The notes: a model not told the origin generated them from the letters alone. A stretch of 64,000 bases of DNA from Massospora cicadina (GCA_022478985.1 JAKSZP010008031.1:62001-126000); one strand, 5' to 3'; counted from the first letter of the stretch, positions 33,101 through 46,260 are shown. Numbers and translations: made by a program.

Positions 33101-34575
33101 GTTGGGCAGAGACTATTAATAGATTCGCCTACAGATTTTATCATGAGGTTTAAACGTTGGTTGCAGGGAATTGTCTTATGTTAAACGATGTCATCACCAC
33201 CAAATTTACAGCCTATAAATATCCCTAGTATTCTACTCTATCTGAAATTGGTGAATTTTAACTTGACGTCTCTCTTCCATATCAAAGAAGCCATCTTGTG
33301 GGATTCGTTCCAAACTATTCAGACTCACAGGCACCTTGTTTTATAATAATAAGCCACGGCCCCTGGTGTTGGAAGTTACACCCTCAATTCACCTAGACCA
33401 AATTATTCTGCACTTGTTTCAAGAGATACAACGCCACTGTAAACTTTTGTCACACTCTTCAAAGTAAGGCGGCAAAAAACAGTCATTATAGGGCAGGAGG
33501 CTCCCTATGATAACGAAAAGCAAGTGCCCTAAGATCTTTGTTCTATCTCTAATTCTTTGCCCAGCGCATCAGAAAGTTTTGTGTTAGCTGCGCCTGCAGA
33601 AATTGACGTGTCTCTTTCTATCCAAGGAAATAAAGATCTTCAGCTTTCTTATCTTTACATTGGCCAATTACCCAAACAATTTTTGCGGTCAGATTCTATA
33701 TGGAAAGAAAGCGTAAGCAACATCGATGAATCCCCCCCTTGGGTTGGGACCATCTAGTACTAAAAAAAGAAAGAAAGCGTAAGCAGATAAAACCTTAAAA
33801 TGCTTTAAACAGTCTCAAGTTTTACTGTGGCAAAGTACTCTTCTTGATTTGCTAAATTATCTATTAAAAATTTACTAGTCTTTAATTCCAAATTCAGCTT
33901 ATTAGTTTGAGTAAAGGTAGTTGTTTACAATGCTAAAGTCCTGGCTATAATTGATACCGTATCACTGAGTAACTTTATATCCTTCAAACTTATCCAAAAA
34001 ATAAAAACGGCTCCAGATTTGATTCACAAAGTTGAATATATGATGGAAGATAATCAGTTAACTAAGGCAATTGAGGCATATTCTGCATAACCTCTCTGCT
34101 TCAGAAAACTCTTAATTAAACCCCCTGATATCACATTAGAAAAAGATAAGTATGAGTTGTTTATTTGAGTCCAATTGAAGTGGGATTTCAACTGCATTAG
34201 CGTCCATTAAGAAAAATATTTTTTCTATTATGGTAATGGATACGGTTAATATTCAAACTCTGGTCAAAATGAGAGGAGCACTTTAAAAATAACATGCCTA
34301 ATTGAATATCCTTCCTCTATTAATAAAGTCAAATATCAAACCTTAGTATAAAACTTAAGTTACTACTGAGACTGTGGACGCAGAAGATGTTATAACTCTA
34401 TTGCCCCAACCTATTATGAGACTTTTAGATTACAAGTTCTTGTGGATATGGGGATCAAGATTCACATCCCTCCTAATCATTTTTTGTTGCTAAGTGGACC
34501 CCTGAAGCCTTCTATCAAGGAAGCGTTGATCTTCCCTGGGATTTTGTAACCTGCCTAAGGGAAATTTATCTCTTT
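33101..34575 (+). pseudogene. Gypsy C protease and linker, relic
   Basis: IIDTVSLSNFIS near 33950-33985 fits a retroviral-type aspartic protease active site (DTG-x-x-N-F-I-S; here DTV). A second piece with VDMGIKIHI lies near 34445. The frame is broken by stops and by a 49-bp micro-insertion at 33720. LINE H interrupts the region at 34576; RT coding resumes at 40651. Confidence 0.55.
33720..33768 (+). mobile_element. LINE-tail micro-insertion 6 (49 bp, long form)
   Basis: Flanked by a perfect 17-bp TSD GAAAGAAAGCGTAAGCA (33703-33719 and 33769-33785). The insert starts ACATCGATGAATCCCC and ends CATCTAGTACTAAAAAAA. Apart from the A-tail it is the same as the 12438 copy, with the same first base. 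Confidence 0.9.
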
Positions 34576-34682
34576 GAGTTTTTGTGTACCTGTTAGGGCA
34601 CCCAGTGAAGGAAACTTTGTGGGATGAAACATGAGGTACTGCCCCCTGCTGCACTGGGGCTGCGCAAATCTAAGCACCACAG

Positions 34683-37600
34683 ATGTTGGTTCAACCGCGG
34701 GTGGGGTGGCTCACACCACCCTTAAAACTGACATATTTCTTACTGTCTGGTATACCTGAAAGCAAAGGCTACTCAACCAGTTCAGAGATATGCCTTCCAT
34801 CCCTTACTGCGAGGAAAGAGACCAGACTGACCCCCAAGCTGGACTTACTTGAGGAAAAGGGATTGCCATAGCTTTCTACAGCTATTTCTAACCGTCTCTT
34901 GACTATGGCCAGGGAGCTTGTTGCCTGGATTCCTTCTGAAGGGAAGCAACGCTGGTTTCTGGCAATCCATAGACCATACATCACCTCCCCCATACTCTGC
35001 ACCAGACTCTGAACCTCTCCTTGTCTTTAAGTAGACTTGGAGGAACATATGCATTCAGGATCTCTGGCCATGCTAGATGACCAGTGGATAGCTTACACCC
35101 TAGGTGGTAAGCTTCATACCATAGGAGAACAATACTTCACACAACATCCGCTCATGGACACTCTATGAAGATGTTCTTTGACATCTCCTCCCCTCGCATA
35201 CCTTACAGGCATACAGAAGGTAATCCTCCTTATGCTTACTCCACTAACGCAGAGTTGCCCCAGTGACTAATATGTTACTGCGGAGTTGGAAGAGAAAGTT
35301 TTGAACAGGTTTAGACCAGCATCCCTTTTAACCCTCCTCCATCACAGGTCCATCAGGCCCGGTCGCATTTTACAAGTGATCCAGGACAAATAGTCAAGCA
35401 AAGCTCTTTGTCTTGTAACTTCTGGAACCTGGATGTTGTAAAATCTGAGAGGCAGACACCGCTACCTCCCGCACCTTGAGCCAGTCCTGAAGAATGAAGA
35501 GGCTTTCCCATCTGGGTATCTCCAGCCTTCCCTTCCTTGTAGGAACACCCACCAATCCTGCCCTCCACGACCTTCTGAATAGGCTTCACCAGCCTCTAAT
35601 GCAGCCAGAGAAGAAATTGCTTCCCTTCAGCAAGAAGGCAGTTCAGTTGCTTCCACAACATCCCATGCCTTCCTTGCCAGCACCTTGGAGGCACTGGCAA
35701 TATCATTATTTGCTTCCACCTTAAGCACTCTTTGGCCAATGCCATAAGGAGGTCCCCCCAGTGAACCGCCCCAATAAAGTGCTATAAGGCCTTGCGCAGA
35801 GAGGTTCCATCTCCAGTCCCCAAGCTCCTCCCCAAAGAGAAATCGCCCGAATCTTTCAATGGTCCACTCTCCACCATCCAATCTACCCTTGCTGCCCGCC
35901 CAAGCTTTAAAGTAATCCTTCCAGTAGCCTGGTAGGTTCCCCACGCTTGGAATGGCCGCTTGATTGATACCCCAGCTGACACCAAGATCCTTGTTCAAAC
36001 TGTCTTTACAAGCCTTAGAGGTAGTCCTCCATTATTGGGCCCAACAAATCAATTTTCCCTCCCGAGCAACCCATACAATCCATTTCAGCTGCAGTGCTTT
36101 GATCATACTCCTGAAATTAATCAGACCAATGCCCCCCTTCTTCACCTCCTGACACAAGTTAGAGAAACTGGTTTTTGACGCCGCCCTCGCCAAATGAACT
36201 GGATGATTGAACTCTGTATTATCCTGATGGATGATGCCAGCAGTGGAACAGATCTGGCAATGTACCATAGTCTGGAAAGAATTAAAGTGTTCATGACAAT
36301 GGCTCTACCCCAATAAGATAAGTTGAACCATTGTCACTTCCAAGCCGCTTTTTTAAGGTTTGCTTCAAGTTTAAGCTAAATTTCATTTGGCGACGCCTGC
36401 TAAGGATGGGAAACTCAAGGTACAGAAACTCCTCCCCTGTTGCCAACCAGGGGATCAAGCTCTTTGGTGCCACGCACAACTTCACCATGCTGCTGATGGA
36501 CCAAGCCCTGGATTTCGACAGATTGACCTTTGCGTTACTTGCGTTCTGGTACATCTTCAGAATGTTCATCACCTTCTCCTCCTCCTCTGACTAAAAAATA
36601 ATCCACGTATCATCTTCAAACATTGAATGAAAGTACTCCTCACCATTGATGGTAAGTTTCCTCAAGTCCGACTTTCTATGAGCCACTGAAAGGTTCTATA
36701 TTGCAAGAACAAACAACAAGGGAGATAGAGGGTCTCCCTGACGCATGCGCCTAAACACCTTAAAAGGGTGAGAGAGGACCCATTTATATTGACAACAGAT
36801 GAGACCTTCTTATAAATCGCTTTAAGCAGTCTTAACAAATGCCCTTAATTCCAACACTACTTAACACTTTCCAAAGAAACTCATGATCCACCTGTTCATA
36901 CGCCATCTCTTGATCAAGGAACAGTAGCCACCCCCTCTGGTCATATTTTTTGCTTCCCACACTTCTATCAGGTGAAACAACATCAAATTGTTAGTAATTG
37001 AGCGTCCCAGGATAAACACTTTCTTTTCTTTAAAAACAACGTCAGCCACAACTCCCTTTAGTCAATTGGTTAGGAGCTTCATTAAGATCTTATAGTTAAC
37101 GTTAAGCAGAGCCAAAGGCTGATAGTTCCTCATGAGGGAGGGATTTAACTTCTTATACAACAACACCACCACACTTTTTAAAATCGCTGGCTCAATTGTA
37201 CCAAAGGCTAGGAGTTGATTGTAAAGCTCAGCATAATCTCAGATATTTCTGCCCAAATTAACTTGAAGAGCTCCAAGATCAACACACCCTTTCCAGGAGC
37301 CTTGCCATTCTTGCCTTTACAGATGGCTTCCGACACCTCTGACTTGCAGATCCTACTACATAGGTGCAGCTGAGTCTCCTTCAGCAGTACCCCCATTCCT
37401 CTTGTGAGTACTTTATATGCCTCTGGGTCAATCTCAGAGGGGCAATAAAGGTCCTCATAGTAGGATTTGGCCACCTCAGCCATGCGAGCTGCATCCTTCA
37501 CCTCAACTCCCTCATCACAAAGTGACAAGATCCTTGCTGAGGGTCTGAATGCTCCTACTGCCTTGCGGAGTAGGACCACATTGCTATTAGAATCCTCGTC

Positions 37601-38731
37601 CCACCTAAACTTTCTTTGTTTGAGGCGATCCACCATGAAGGCTCCCATGGATTTCGCATACAATTCAGCTGTGCCCCTGTAGGCAGATGCACCATGACTG
37701 CAGCCTGCTTGCAGGTACTCTCAAAGCTCCTCTCCATGGTTTCATACCTAGAATTTATGTCCCCTAGCTGCTTCACAAAAAATTTCACAAGCCATCTTGA
37801 GATCAGCCTTCATCTGCAACCATTTTACTGGCGCATCTGACTTCCCCACATTCTGGCTTCTCCACCACCTCAACTTCTTCCTCATGATATCATGAAGTGG
37901 ACTACACTTCAGGAGTTCAGAGTTCAGTCTCCAGATCCCTTTCCCCGCAGAAGAAAACCTGTGTGTCGCTGATCTGCAGTTAAAGGGCCTGTGGTCCGAA
38001 GCACCTGGATCACGATTCTGAAGGATCAACTTGCAGCGACTCAGGAGAGGCTGGGGCACTGACACAAGGTCAATGCGGGAGAAATGATCTCAATGGATTC
38101 GAGTCCACCCAGTCTTCACCTACTTACCATAACCTACTCTCCACACATCCAGTAGGCCAAAAACAATCATTAAACCGGCCAACTCATGGGCTCCAGGATC
38201 AGTACTCCAGTTGCCCTAAGCCCCAACCCTGTCATCCCCAAAGCAGACACAGTTCGTCTCCCCCAGAACTACTTACCCACCGATTCCTTCCTCTTGGATC
38301 CTCAGGTTGACCTCCTGGAAGAAGGCCTTCCGTTCAGATCAAGAATCGTTCACATAAATTCCAATAAACCACATTGATTTCTCTCCATACAGAGACATTG
38401 CTGCCACTGCTCACCCAGAAACTAATGACCTTATATCCAAAAGCTTGACCTTGTCCACCCCCCAGACCAAAATACCCCCTTTGATTTCTCCCCCCTCCCT
38501 TTTTCCCTCCCTTAAGGGTGAGTCTGAGTTTTGTTAATCTATCAAGTGAGAATAAAATGATTCTTTCAGAGGTAACTGGAAAGCCCAGTCTTCTTCCACC
38601 CCAGGTTTGGACTTAGTCTCAGTGAATAAGTTGATATCTATCCCATGTTGTTGCAAGAAGAGTTTCACCCACTGCAGCTGCTTGAGTCCATTCAAACCAC
38701 ACGCATTAGCAAATCTAACCCTGATCACCAC
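34683..38731 (-). pseudogene. LINE H ORF2: endonuclease and reverse transcriptase, relic
   Basis: Endonuclease: an N-terminal CGLNGLKQLQWVKLFLQQH with INLFTETK (38731-38534) and SDHRPF near 37990. RT: GKNGKAPGKG near 37300, VFILGRSITNNLMLFH near 37000, RQGDPLSPLLFVLAI near 36740, and FEDDTW near 36610 where FADD is usual. C-terminal part: NAKVNLSKS, then VKKGGIGLINFRSMIKALQL near 36130, and a tail with LWIARNQRCF near 34960. These are classic L1-type landmarks in the right order over 4 kb, with many stops. Confidence 0.75.
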
Positions 38732-39099
38732 AGGTTCGAAACTGAAGAGAATTTGGCGTCAGGATTTAGGGGTTCCTATCCTCTTCCTCCTCAGCTGGTT
38801 TAATGAGACCACGTTTCTTCCTCCCCTTTCCAGTACTAGATTGGGAAGGGGGTGGAGGCTTCTCGGTCACAGCAGCCTCCAGAATTTTAACATTGCCAGG
38901 GTCCTTGATAGACCACTTAACTTCAGTTGGAGGCATTGGGTTGGAAGGCATTAGTACACTATTGCTAGTAGTCAACACCTCCCTCACCTCCGCCTCATCT
39001 CCTACGGGCCTCACGCGCTCTATCCCATCTACATACCTAATGGTTGCTTGCCTCTTACACAATTGAATGATGGGGAGAACCCCATCCGTTTGGGAAGCA

Positions 39100-40162
39100 A
39101 CCATTTTTGAAATTCCCTTTGCAGATTAAGACAAAGCGTCACTTAGCTCAAACTGGAGTCTAACAGCTTCCTGCGCTCATGGGTTCACTTCGACTCCTTG
39201 TTGATTTTTTGGTGCCTTTCAGCACCTCAGTCACCGCCTCCAAAGTGTTGCCAGCCGCTGACTCCTCCTTTGCTTTAACTGACAACTCAAACAGCTTCTA
39301 CAACGCCTACTGGAGAGCCAACTTCTCTTTCTTTGAGGGCCCATTACTGGCACACTCATGCTAGGCCTGGTAGGCTTGACCACAGCTGCAGGAGGTTGAA
39401 CCTGAGGACATTTGGCTCTGACATGCCCCTTTGCACCACACAAGAAGCACCTGTCCGGTGGTACCACAGGGACACTCTAGGTTTCCACTGTGACTAAACG
39501 AGGCAACTCCCCATATATTTTCAAAAGTTCAACCTTCAAAACACAGTCCCCAGATCCCATGATGAACATTTCAAGCTACTGACCTTCTGCTTTAAGTTCT
39601 TTACAAGCTTGTTCTCATCAGAGGAGATCATTCTGCCAAAGACTTTCAGCTGAGACATTATAACCCCTCTAGTGATCACAGGAGGTACATCCCTCAGAAT
39701 GAACCTTCCATTCTTGGTGCTGATATCAAGATATATGGCCTCATCATTCTTTGTGCTCAAACTGGCAGCCAAAACATGTTCCTTTTGACGATTATACTGA
39801 GAGGTCATAAGTTTTAACCCAGGAGCCAAACGTGAAATATGGAGTGGGGCAAACCCACACACCTCAACCACCCTGGCATATGAGCATCTCCTTCGACCAA
39901 TCAGTCTTCAATTCCACAGTGTGAACCCACTTGAGGCTCTCCACCATGCTCGCCATCAGATCCATGGAGGGGCTGAGTTCCCCACTTCGAAAAGCTTGGT
40001 TCTGACGCCAAATACATTAGCTGCCACCACTAAAAAGGAGACCAAAACTTCCTGTGCATCAGGGGCCACCCCCGCTGTTAATTTTAAAATGGAGTTGGTC
40101 TCACCGTTTTGTTTTTGTGACGAAGTTTGCTCTCCAGGCCCTTTTTGTGTGTGAAGCATCAC
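39100..40162 (-). pseudogene. LINE H ORF1 with CCHC zinc knuckle, relic
   Basis: The N-terminal part (40162-39956) is polar. The middle (39871-39536) reads VCGFAPLHISRLAPGLKL and FILRDVPPVITRGVIMSQL. The knuckle CFLCGAKGHVRAKC at about 39406-39450 has the spacing C-x2-C-x4-H-x4-C. ORF1 of L1-like elements coats the RNA. Stops and shifts separate the three parts. Confidence 0.65.
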
Positions 40163-40650
40163 AGCCCTTTTAGGTCAGTCCAACATTTTGGTATGTGATT
40201 GCTCTCACCTTCTGATGTACCAGTGTAAGCCCACATAAGCTACTGGCCACTATCCAGGCTTTAGGCCAAACTAGAAAACCGCATTGATTATTGTAACCAG
40301 GTTAGCTGAATCCCAGTTAATAAGGATTTCCCCACTCTTTCCACTAAGACCTGCTTATACAGCGCACCGCCTCATAGAGAAGTAGTGTGACATAAGATGC
40401 GTCTGACTCTTGCCTCCCCCTTTCTGCCCATATTCCCCCCAATAGGAGAGTGAAAGTACCCGCAAGAACTGGTTTAGTTACATTCATTAGCTTCCATTTC
40501 ACACCTCATCCAGACCACTACAGGACCCTTCTAAGGTGCCTCTCTGGGTTCTGGTGTTGGCTACACACCTGTGTTTCCATGAGCTTTCCTCAGTCATTCC
40601 ACGTGAAGGCCACAGCTAACCCTACCTAGCTCCTAGAAATTTATTTCTTT

Positions 40651-41737
40651 CATATTGGTGAATCTAACGAATCAAACCCTAAGTCCCTCAGTATGCCACT
40701 AATGCTTATGTAAAAATATGTAAAATTAAAGATATCGCCTACATGAGTTTTTTGGCGAATTACAAAATTTAAGGTTCAATCCCCTACCCACAATAGCTCT
40801 GGTCTAAAGTAAATTGAAGACAAGCTCACTCTTTCTGAACGCCAGAATGTTGGACCTTCTTGAAAAGTATTGTAATATTTTTTCTCAGGACCAGGTGAAT
40901 ATAGAAAAATGTTGGGAGTAATTCACTAAATTGATACTGAAGCTCACCCTCCATTAAAATTGAGCTATAAAAAATGAAAAATAAAAATACAAAAGTGGCC
41001 ATAAAGCTACAGAGACTATTGGAAGTGAGATTTCTTTTGCTTTCTAAAACCCTTGGGCTTCCCGCTTTTAATAAATTTGAAAGAAAGATGCTAGACACCT
41101 TATTGTCATGGTTTATTGCTGACTAAATTCTATTACATAAAAAGATACTATCTATTGCCGCGTATAGATATATCTTATGATTAATATAGAGTATCATTAT
41201 TTTTGTCTATGGATCTCGCCAGTAAGCACTGGAAAATCGACTTATTGCCTAAAGATCATGTAAAATGCACCCTCATTTCAAGCAAAGGATTATTCAAATC
41301 CAGTCAAATGCTGAAGTTGTTATGTAACGCCCTTGCCACCTTCCAACGAGCCATGGATGAACTTTTAAAAATTAAAACGCTCCTATGCGCTAGTTTATCT
41401 TGACCATATTGTCAATTTTTTCAAGACTTTTACTGGATACATGGCTCATCTATGACAAGACTTCCAGAAGTTATGTCAAACTTTGCTAAAAAAAAGCTTT
41501 CAAAATGCTCCCTTTTTAGAGAAAAATGAATTTTTGGATCCTTAGGTAGGTAAAGAAGATTATCTTTAATAGTTGACAAGGTCATTGCCAGTTTCTATAA
41601 TATCCTCCTTGATCCCTAATTGATGTACAGTTTTTTTAGGAATAGTGGATACATGCAGTTTTATCCACACTTCACTGATAACTCTAAGCGTCTAGTATCT
41701 ATTTAAGAAGGGCATACCCCTCCAGTGGAAAGAGGAG
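40651..41737 (+). pseudogene. Gypsy C reverse transcriptase, N-terminal part
   Basis: LLEKYCNIFSQDQ near 40860 is the usual lead-in of Ty3/gypsy pol. MDLASKHWKIDLL, CNALATFQRAMDELL and a VYLDH-like YxDD remnant follow (41209-41410). The frame then decays. Gypsy D interrupts the coding at 41738 after RAYPSSGKR; it continues with RNase H at 57288. Confidence 0.75.
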
Positions 41738-42866
41738 CTTTAAAATTTGAGGGGTTCGTTGATTGTTCATGACTGATAACCCATAATTGATAACTGCACA
41801 GGTTTGATGTTGTGCAATCCTTTGTGCTGTACGATAATAATACTATACAATTAATTATAGTATAAAGACTATTTATCTATAGTTCAATAGATCACTAGTG
41901 TTAGGTCCAACGCTTGACCAGTATCCCTCCTCAAAATACTTAAGATGTCCTCAATAGGGATTCGTTCCCTTATACCGCCTAACTTGATACACACTCAGAT
42001 CCTCATTTACAGCTTCTCTCTTGTGACAAACAGTTGGAAGCTATTTCCATCCCATCTCAGCTTCTCTTCTCTAGATCCTCAATTCTTACTCTTTATCTTC
42101 AAATGTCTCCAATTAAAGCACACAGCAATAATTTCCTTGAAGAAGGATAGAATTAGAAAAAAATTTATGCTAATTACTTAATGTTTTTCTCTGGTAGATA
42201 AATGTATTCAATAAATTTTTTTTATTAAGTGAATTTTTAGGGGAATAAATAGTGGGAATTCAGCGCTAACCCTCAGTTGGCTCCTCAACAATGTAATGGA
42301 AGCCGTTGTAATTAATTTCTCTTCTTTGTCTCATCAGCGATGGTCTTCCCTATCATGGCTAGGAATCCATCATTGGACATCCTTGAGACTTAAAACAAAA
42401 AAGTCAGAAAACGTGTCCCTAACATTTTACTCTCAATCTGAGGGAACCAACCATATTTGACAAGCGACCTGATTAGGTAATGGACTTATCAACCATTAAG
42501 GCAGGTCGTGAACCAACTGATCAATACACTAGTTGCAGGAGGCATCACTCACCTTGCAACTTGATCCTTAAATACCCAATAAGTTGGTGATGAAAATTGA
42601 TCAATACAATTTGCTATACCTGATAGATAATCATTGATCAACTATCAGATGCCTCCACTTCATTGGCAACTCTGCCCAATGAGATCTTAAGCATTCACCC
42701 AGATTGATCCTGATGGATCTGAGCTAGGCGAATTACCTAAAGTTTTCCAAACATTGTTGACCAAAAATCGGGGTCAACCAATATCTAATTCACTTTGATA
42801 TAGGTAATTGTCCCTAGTGACCCCTAGTAATCTAGTTGGCTAGTAATGTGGACAAAAATCCCAACA
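41738..42866 (-). mobile_element. Gypsy D, 3' LTR
   Basis: Aligns with 56161-57282 over about 1.1 kb, in the same orientation. On the minus strand it starts TGTTGGGATTTTTGTCC; the far end TTTTAAAG has decayed from TTTTAACA. The TSD AGGAG is at 41733-41737 and 57283-57287. A purine-rich tract (GGCAAGAAGGGG on the minus strand) precedes it at about 42867-42882. The LTRs differ by many substitutions, so the insertion is old. Confidence 0.85.
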
Positions 42867-44700
42867 AATACCCCTTCTTGCCTAGATCTTAAGCGAGAAA
42901 AGGTTTGGGAAAGGAGAATACTGATTTGGACACTAAGTCAAATAATTCATTATTTCAAGCAGAGTATGATCAATTGATAGTCAATGCTGCTCAGTATGAC
43001 CTTTGCCATGTGGATCTCTTCCTCTTCCTCCTTGGTATCACCAACTCAGACGCGGTTCCCACAACCTTCTGATGTGCTGGGCTGATCAATTTACTTATGA
43101 CATATTAATACTGGGATCTGGTTTTCCCCCATCAGGACATATAACCTGCTGTCATATTTAAAGTTTTTGGTCCAACATCCTCAATTTCCTGATTTTTTCC
43201 TCATCCTCAACAGGAGATTATTGCCATTGATGTTCATTTTGTGGCGAATTAAGAATGCTCAATTATATTTGCCCTTATTATTTTTTCATAATAACCTATT
43301 GGCTCATATCATCCTTAATTCTTTTTTAGAAAACTTATCCTATTAATTTTGAGATTAATTTCTCCAATATTAGAGATTAATTAATTCCAGAATGCATAAT
43401 GTCAACTATCATAAAATGTTTACATCCCACCTCTCATCCAGCGCATATCTTGAATTTGGAGTCTCAGTACCAACAGCTGCTTGATAGCATGTATAATAAA
43501 GACCTTCAGCTTTTCCAGCTGATGAGTCAATCTGCGCGCCAGAACCTCTCTATGGTCCTCCCAGGACTAATACTCTCAGTTAAGTACCCATGACCAGTCC
43601 TTCCATGGAATTACCAGAAACGGTATCAAACTTTCAACAAAACCAGGTTAGCAATAGTCTAAAACAACTCACAACAGATCCTTCCTCTATTGTCAATTCC
43701 ATAGTTAGACTTATAAAACTCTCCAGGATTTGGCTCCATTTGCAGGTTCTCCTACCATCATCTTCAAACCTCCTGAAGCAATGCCCTCCGCTCTCAATTT
43801 GTTATTCCTTTCTGGATAAGACTTGCTTCCAGAGTTCATTTTCTGACTCAGCCAGTATTACAAGCCAACTATTCTGTCAACTGAACTAGCCATCAGAAAC
43901 AGCGAACATTTCAGACTCCCCTATGCAGAATTGAGGACCCAAGTAACTAAGACTCTATCCATAGCTCTGAGCCCCTCTAATCTCAAAAACATTCTAGATC
44001 ATGAGGTTGCAGCCTATGCTCTTTGCTTTGCTGGCCAAGTTCTTTTAAGTTGGGCCACAAAGCTTCCAGCTTTTTCTAAGTTCATCGCTCATTCTGCTTT
44101 CGCATCCAAGAAGCTTGTAGTCATTTTCTGAAAGATGCCATTTTCTCCTTGCATAATTATCTTGTTTCTGGAACATCCCATTGATATCTTCCACTAATGG
44201 CTTTAATAGGGGGCATAAATTTGGCAACCCCACCTAGTATCCCTTACTCAATGCTGGCCCATATGTCCAATGTTCTTGATGAAGCCTGTCAGCAAGTGCT
44301 CAAGACCAATCTCTCCAGCTCCAGTGCCATATTAGGATTACTCAGGGTTATTTGCCAACTTCCTCTTCTTTTTCTGATGCTTTCCTCCACAATCCTGGGT
44401 ATAAGCTTGGCATGTTCTGACATTTTTATCTCTCCCCCTAGTTGAGTTTCTCACAGGGATGAGCCTCCACTCAACGAACTTGGTTTTGGGTATGTATAGA
44501 CCTCACTAGCATCTGATATCACATAACTTTTGACAGTTTGTTTACTCCTACTGCAATCCTTCTTCCCACCCCCATAGGCAACATAGGCGGAATTATCTAC
44601 GAGTTGAGGCTTCCAATAAAAAAAATAAAAGTCATAAAAATAAATTTTCTTTATGCATTTATGTAATTATTTCCCACTATATTTTTATCAATCTTTTTTT
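42867..44700. other. Unassigned segment of gypsy D with plus-strand open frames
   Basis: Lies between the integrase C-terminus and the 3' LTR of gypsy D. Minus-strand frames show nothing, but the plus strand has consecutive open pieces over 1 kb (43399-43593, 43590-43889, 43931-44131, 44197-44445) with Ser/Leu-rich, protein-like sequence such as SPSNLKNILDHEVAAYAL and MLAHMSNVLDEACQQVL. This may be a captured or inserted fragment, possibly Gag of another retroelement class. I do not recognise the family and found no TSD. Confidence 0.4.
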
Positions 44701-45366
44701 CTTCTTTTTTTATAGGACTTGACCTTTTTCAGTTCAGTGGTCCATCTTTTCTACTTAATTCACCCAAACTGATTCCAAGTTATACTTAGACCTACCAGTT
44801 TTCTATGGTCTAGAAGTATTGCTTTTTAAGACTTATCCATCTAGTTTGGTTCAGAGGCCCTTTTTTTTACTTGACCAAATAATCAGGACATAACCATTTT
44901 AAAGGTTCAGAAGTCCTTGTGAACTCTTTTTTCATTATTTTATTGATCAACTGCTTTGCATACTTAAAATGGACTCAATTTACTATATTTTCATTTAAGA
45001 GGTTCTTGATGGAGTAGGCGTCCATCACCATCTTGGTGATAATCTCAAACAGACCTGACCTCAATGCATCCAGATTTTTTCTTCTCCCAAAACCATGCAT
45101 ATCACAACAGGAAACTCTTTATTTTATTTGGTATTCTGATAAAGCCAGTCAGTTCTAATCATCCTTCATCTTTTATTAGATCCTTTTTTTAGGGTTTATC
45201 AAATGCTTTTTATTGCATTTCAATCAGAATATTTGACAACTAGTTCAGTTACTTATTGGCACTAATCTCTGATATTGATTCCATCACCAAATATAAAATT
45301 GGCAGCAGCATAGCCTTCCTTCTATATAAAAACTCAAATGGCATTTTTCCCATCGCTATATGATGA
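44701..45366 (-). pseudogene. Gypsy D integrase, C-terminal part
   Basis: KMPFEFLYRRKAMLLPI near 45340 fits the post-catalytic integrase motif (SPFELLYGR-x-P in the family). Further degraded pieces run down to about 44.9 kb. It is separated from the N-terminal integrase (51421-51968) by gypsy E, which inserted at the CTTAT site. Confidence 0.6.
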
Positions 45367-45371
45367 CTTAT

Positions 45372-46260
45372 TGTCATGTTTAAATGACCTTATAGAGGGG
45401 ACCAACAGCAGGGACAAGGCGGGGTGGCAGGAGGTCCAAAAGGTGAAACTTCAGGCCCTTCCTGATCTCAAGCACACTTTGGATTAAAGCTGGGTACAGT
45501 CAGGGTCTGCTCAAGTTGATAAAAGTTTTGTGCCTAAAGCAAAGCCCCTTTTTTGGCTCTAGGGTTAAAATGAACGAGTATTAAGTCAAATGTAAATGGG
45601 ACAATTTGGTTAATTGGGAAAGGGGGTTTGATACCCCATTCCATTTACAAATTTGTGAGATTAAGTCAGATTCAACTTCAGTCAATTACTAGAGTGAAAT
45701 TGATTTTGAGTATGTGACCCTTTTCAGATGGAAGCGTGCGCCTATTGGTGCACCAAGGCTTGGGACCACTTCCGCCAATTTAAAATTTCCCTGAGCTGAC
45801 TTAAGTATCTTTTCTTGAAACCATCTTTTCTCATTGGTCGTCTTCCCCAATAAACCCTACCATTATTTTACGTTTAACATATGTTGACTTGGGCGCACCT
45901 GTGCGCAGACCTCTTCAAGGAGGTTTTACGACGTGTGAGCAAGTTTTTTCTATTTAAAATTATCAAAACTTCAGGTACACCACTGGTATACCAGGTTCCC
46001 TCCAAACCTGGCCACCAGTGCCCCCTACCACTGCACCAAACTTGGCTAGTAACAGCCCTCTGGGGCATGGCCACGATATTCAGATGTTCCAACCCATAAT
46101 TACTCTTACCAATCTCAAAACCCTCGCCCTAATCCTTATTAGCTCAAGCACCCTCTGCTGGGCTATTTTTATTATAACAATGATTACTAGTCCCCTTGCG
46201 TTGGTACTATGCAGCAAATACCACGTTGAGTTTTGGAGAGTTATAGACACTCTCTTGACA
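45372..46260 (+). mobile_element. Gypsy E, 5' LTR
   Basis: 889 bp, starts TGTCATGTTTAAATGACC and ends CTCTCTTGACA. It aligns along its length with 50485-51415. The TSD CTTAT is perfect (45367-45371 and 51416-51420). No obvious TGG primer-binding site follows; the next bases are TTAGAGGACCATCC, so priming may differ from that of A, C and D. Confidence 0.9.

Larger units (their letters stand above)
34576..40635 (-). mobile_element. LINE H, near full-length L1-like retrotransposon
   Basis: About 6.1 kb on the minus strand inside gypsy C. The 15-bp TSD is GAAATTTATCTCTTT at 34561-34575 and GAAATTTATTTCTTT at 40636-40650 (one difference). It has ORF1 with a CCHC knuckle and ORF2 with endonuclease and RT; the sequence style recalls L1-like elements known best from plants. 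Its 3' end has only a short A-rich tail (ACACAAAAACTC) and shares no tail with LINE F or G. Frames are broken throughout. Confidence 0.75.
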
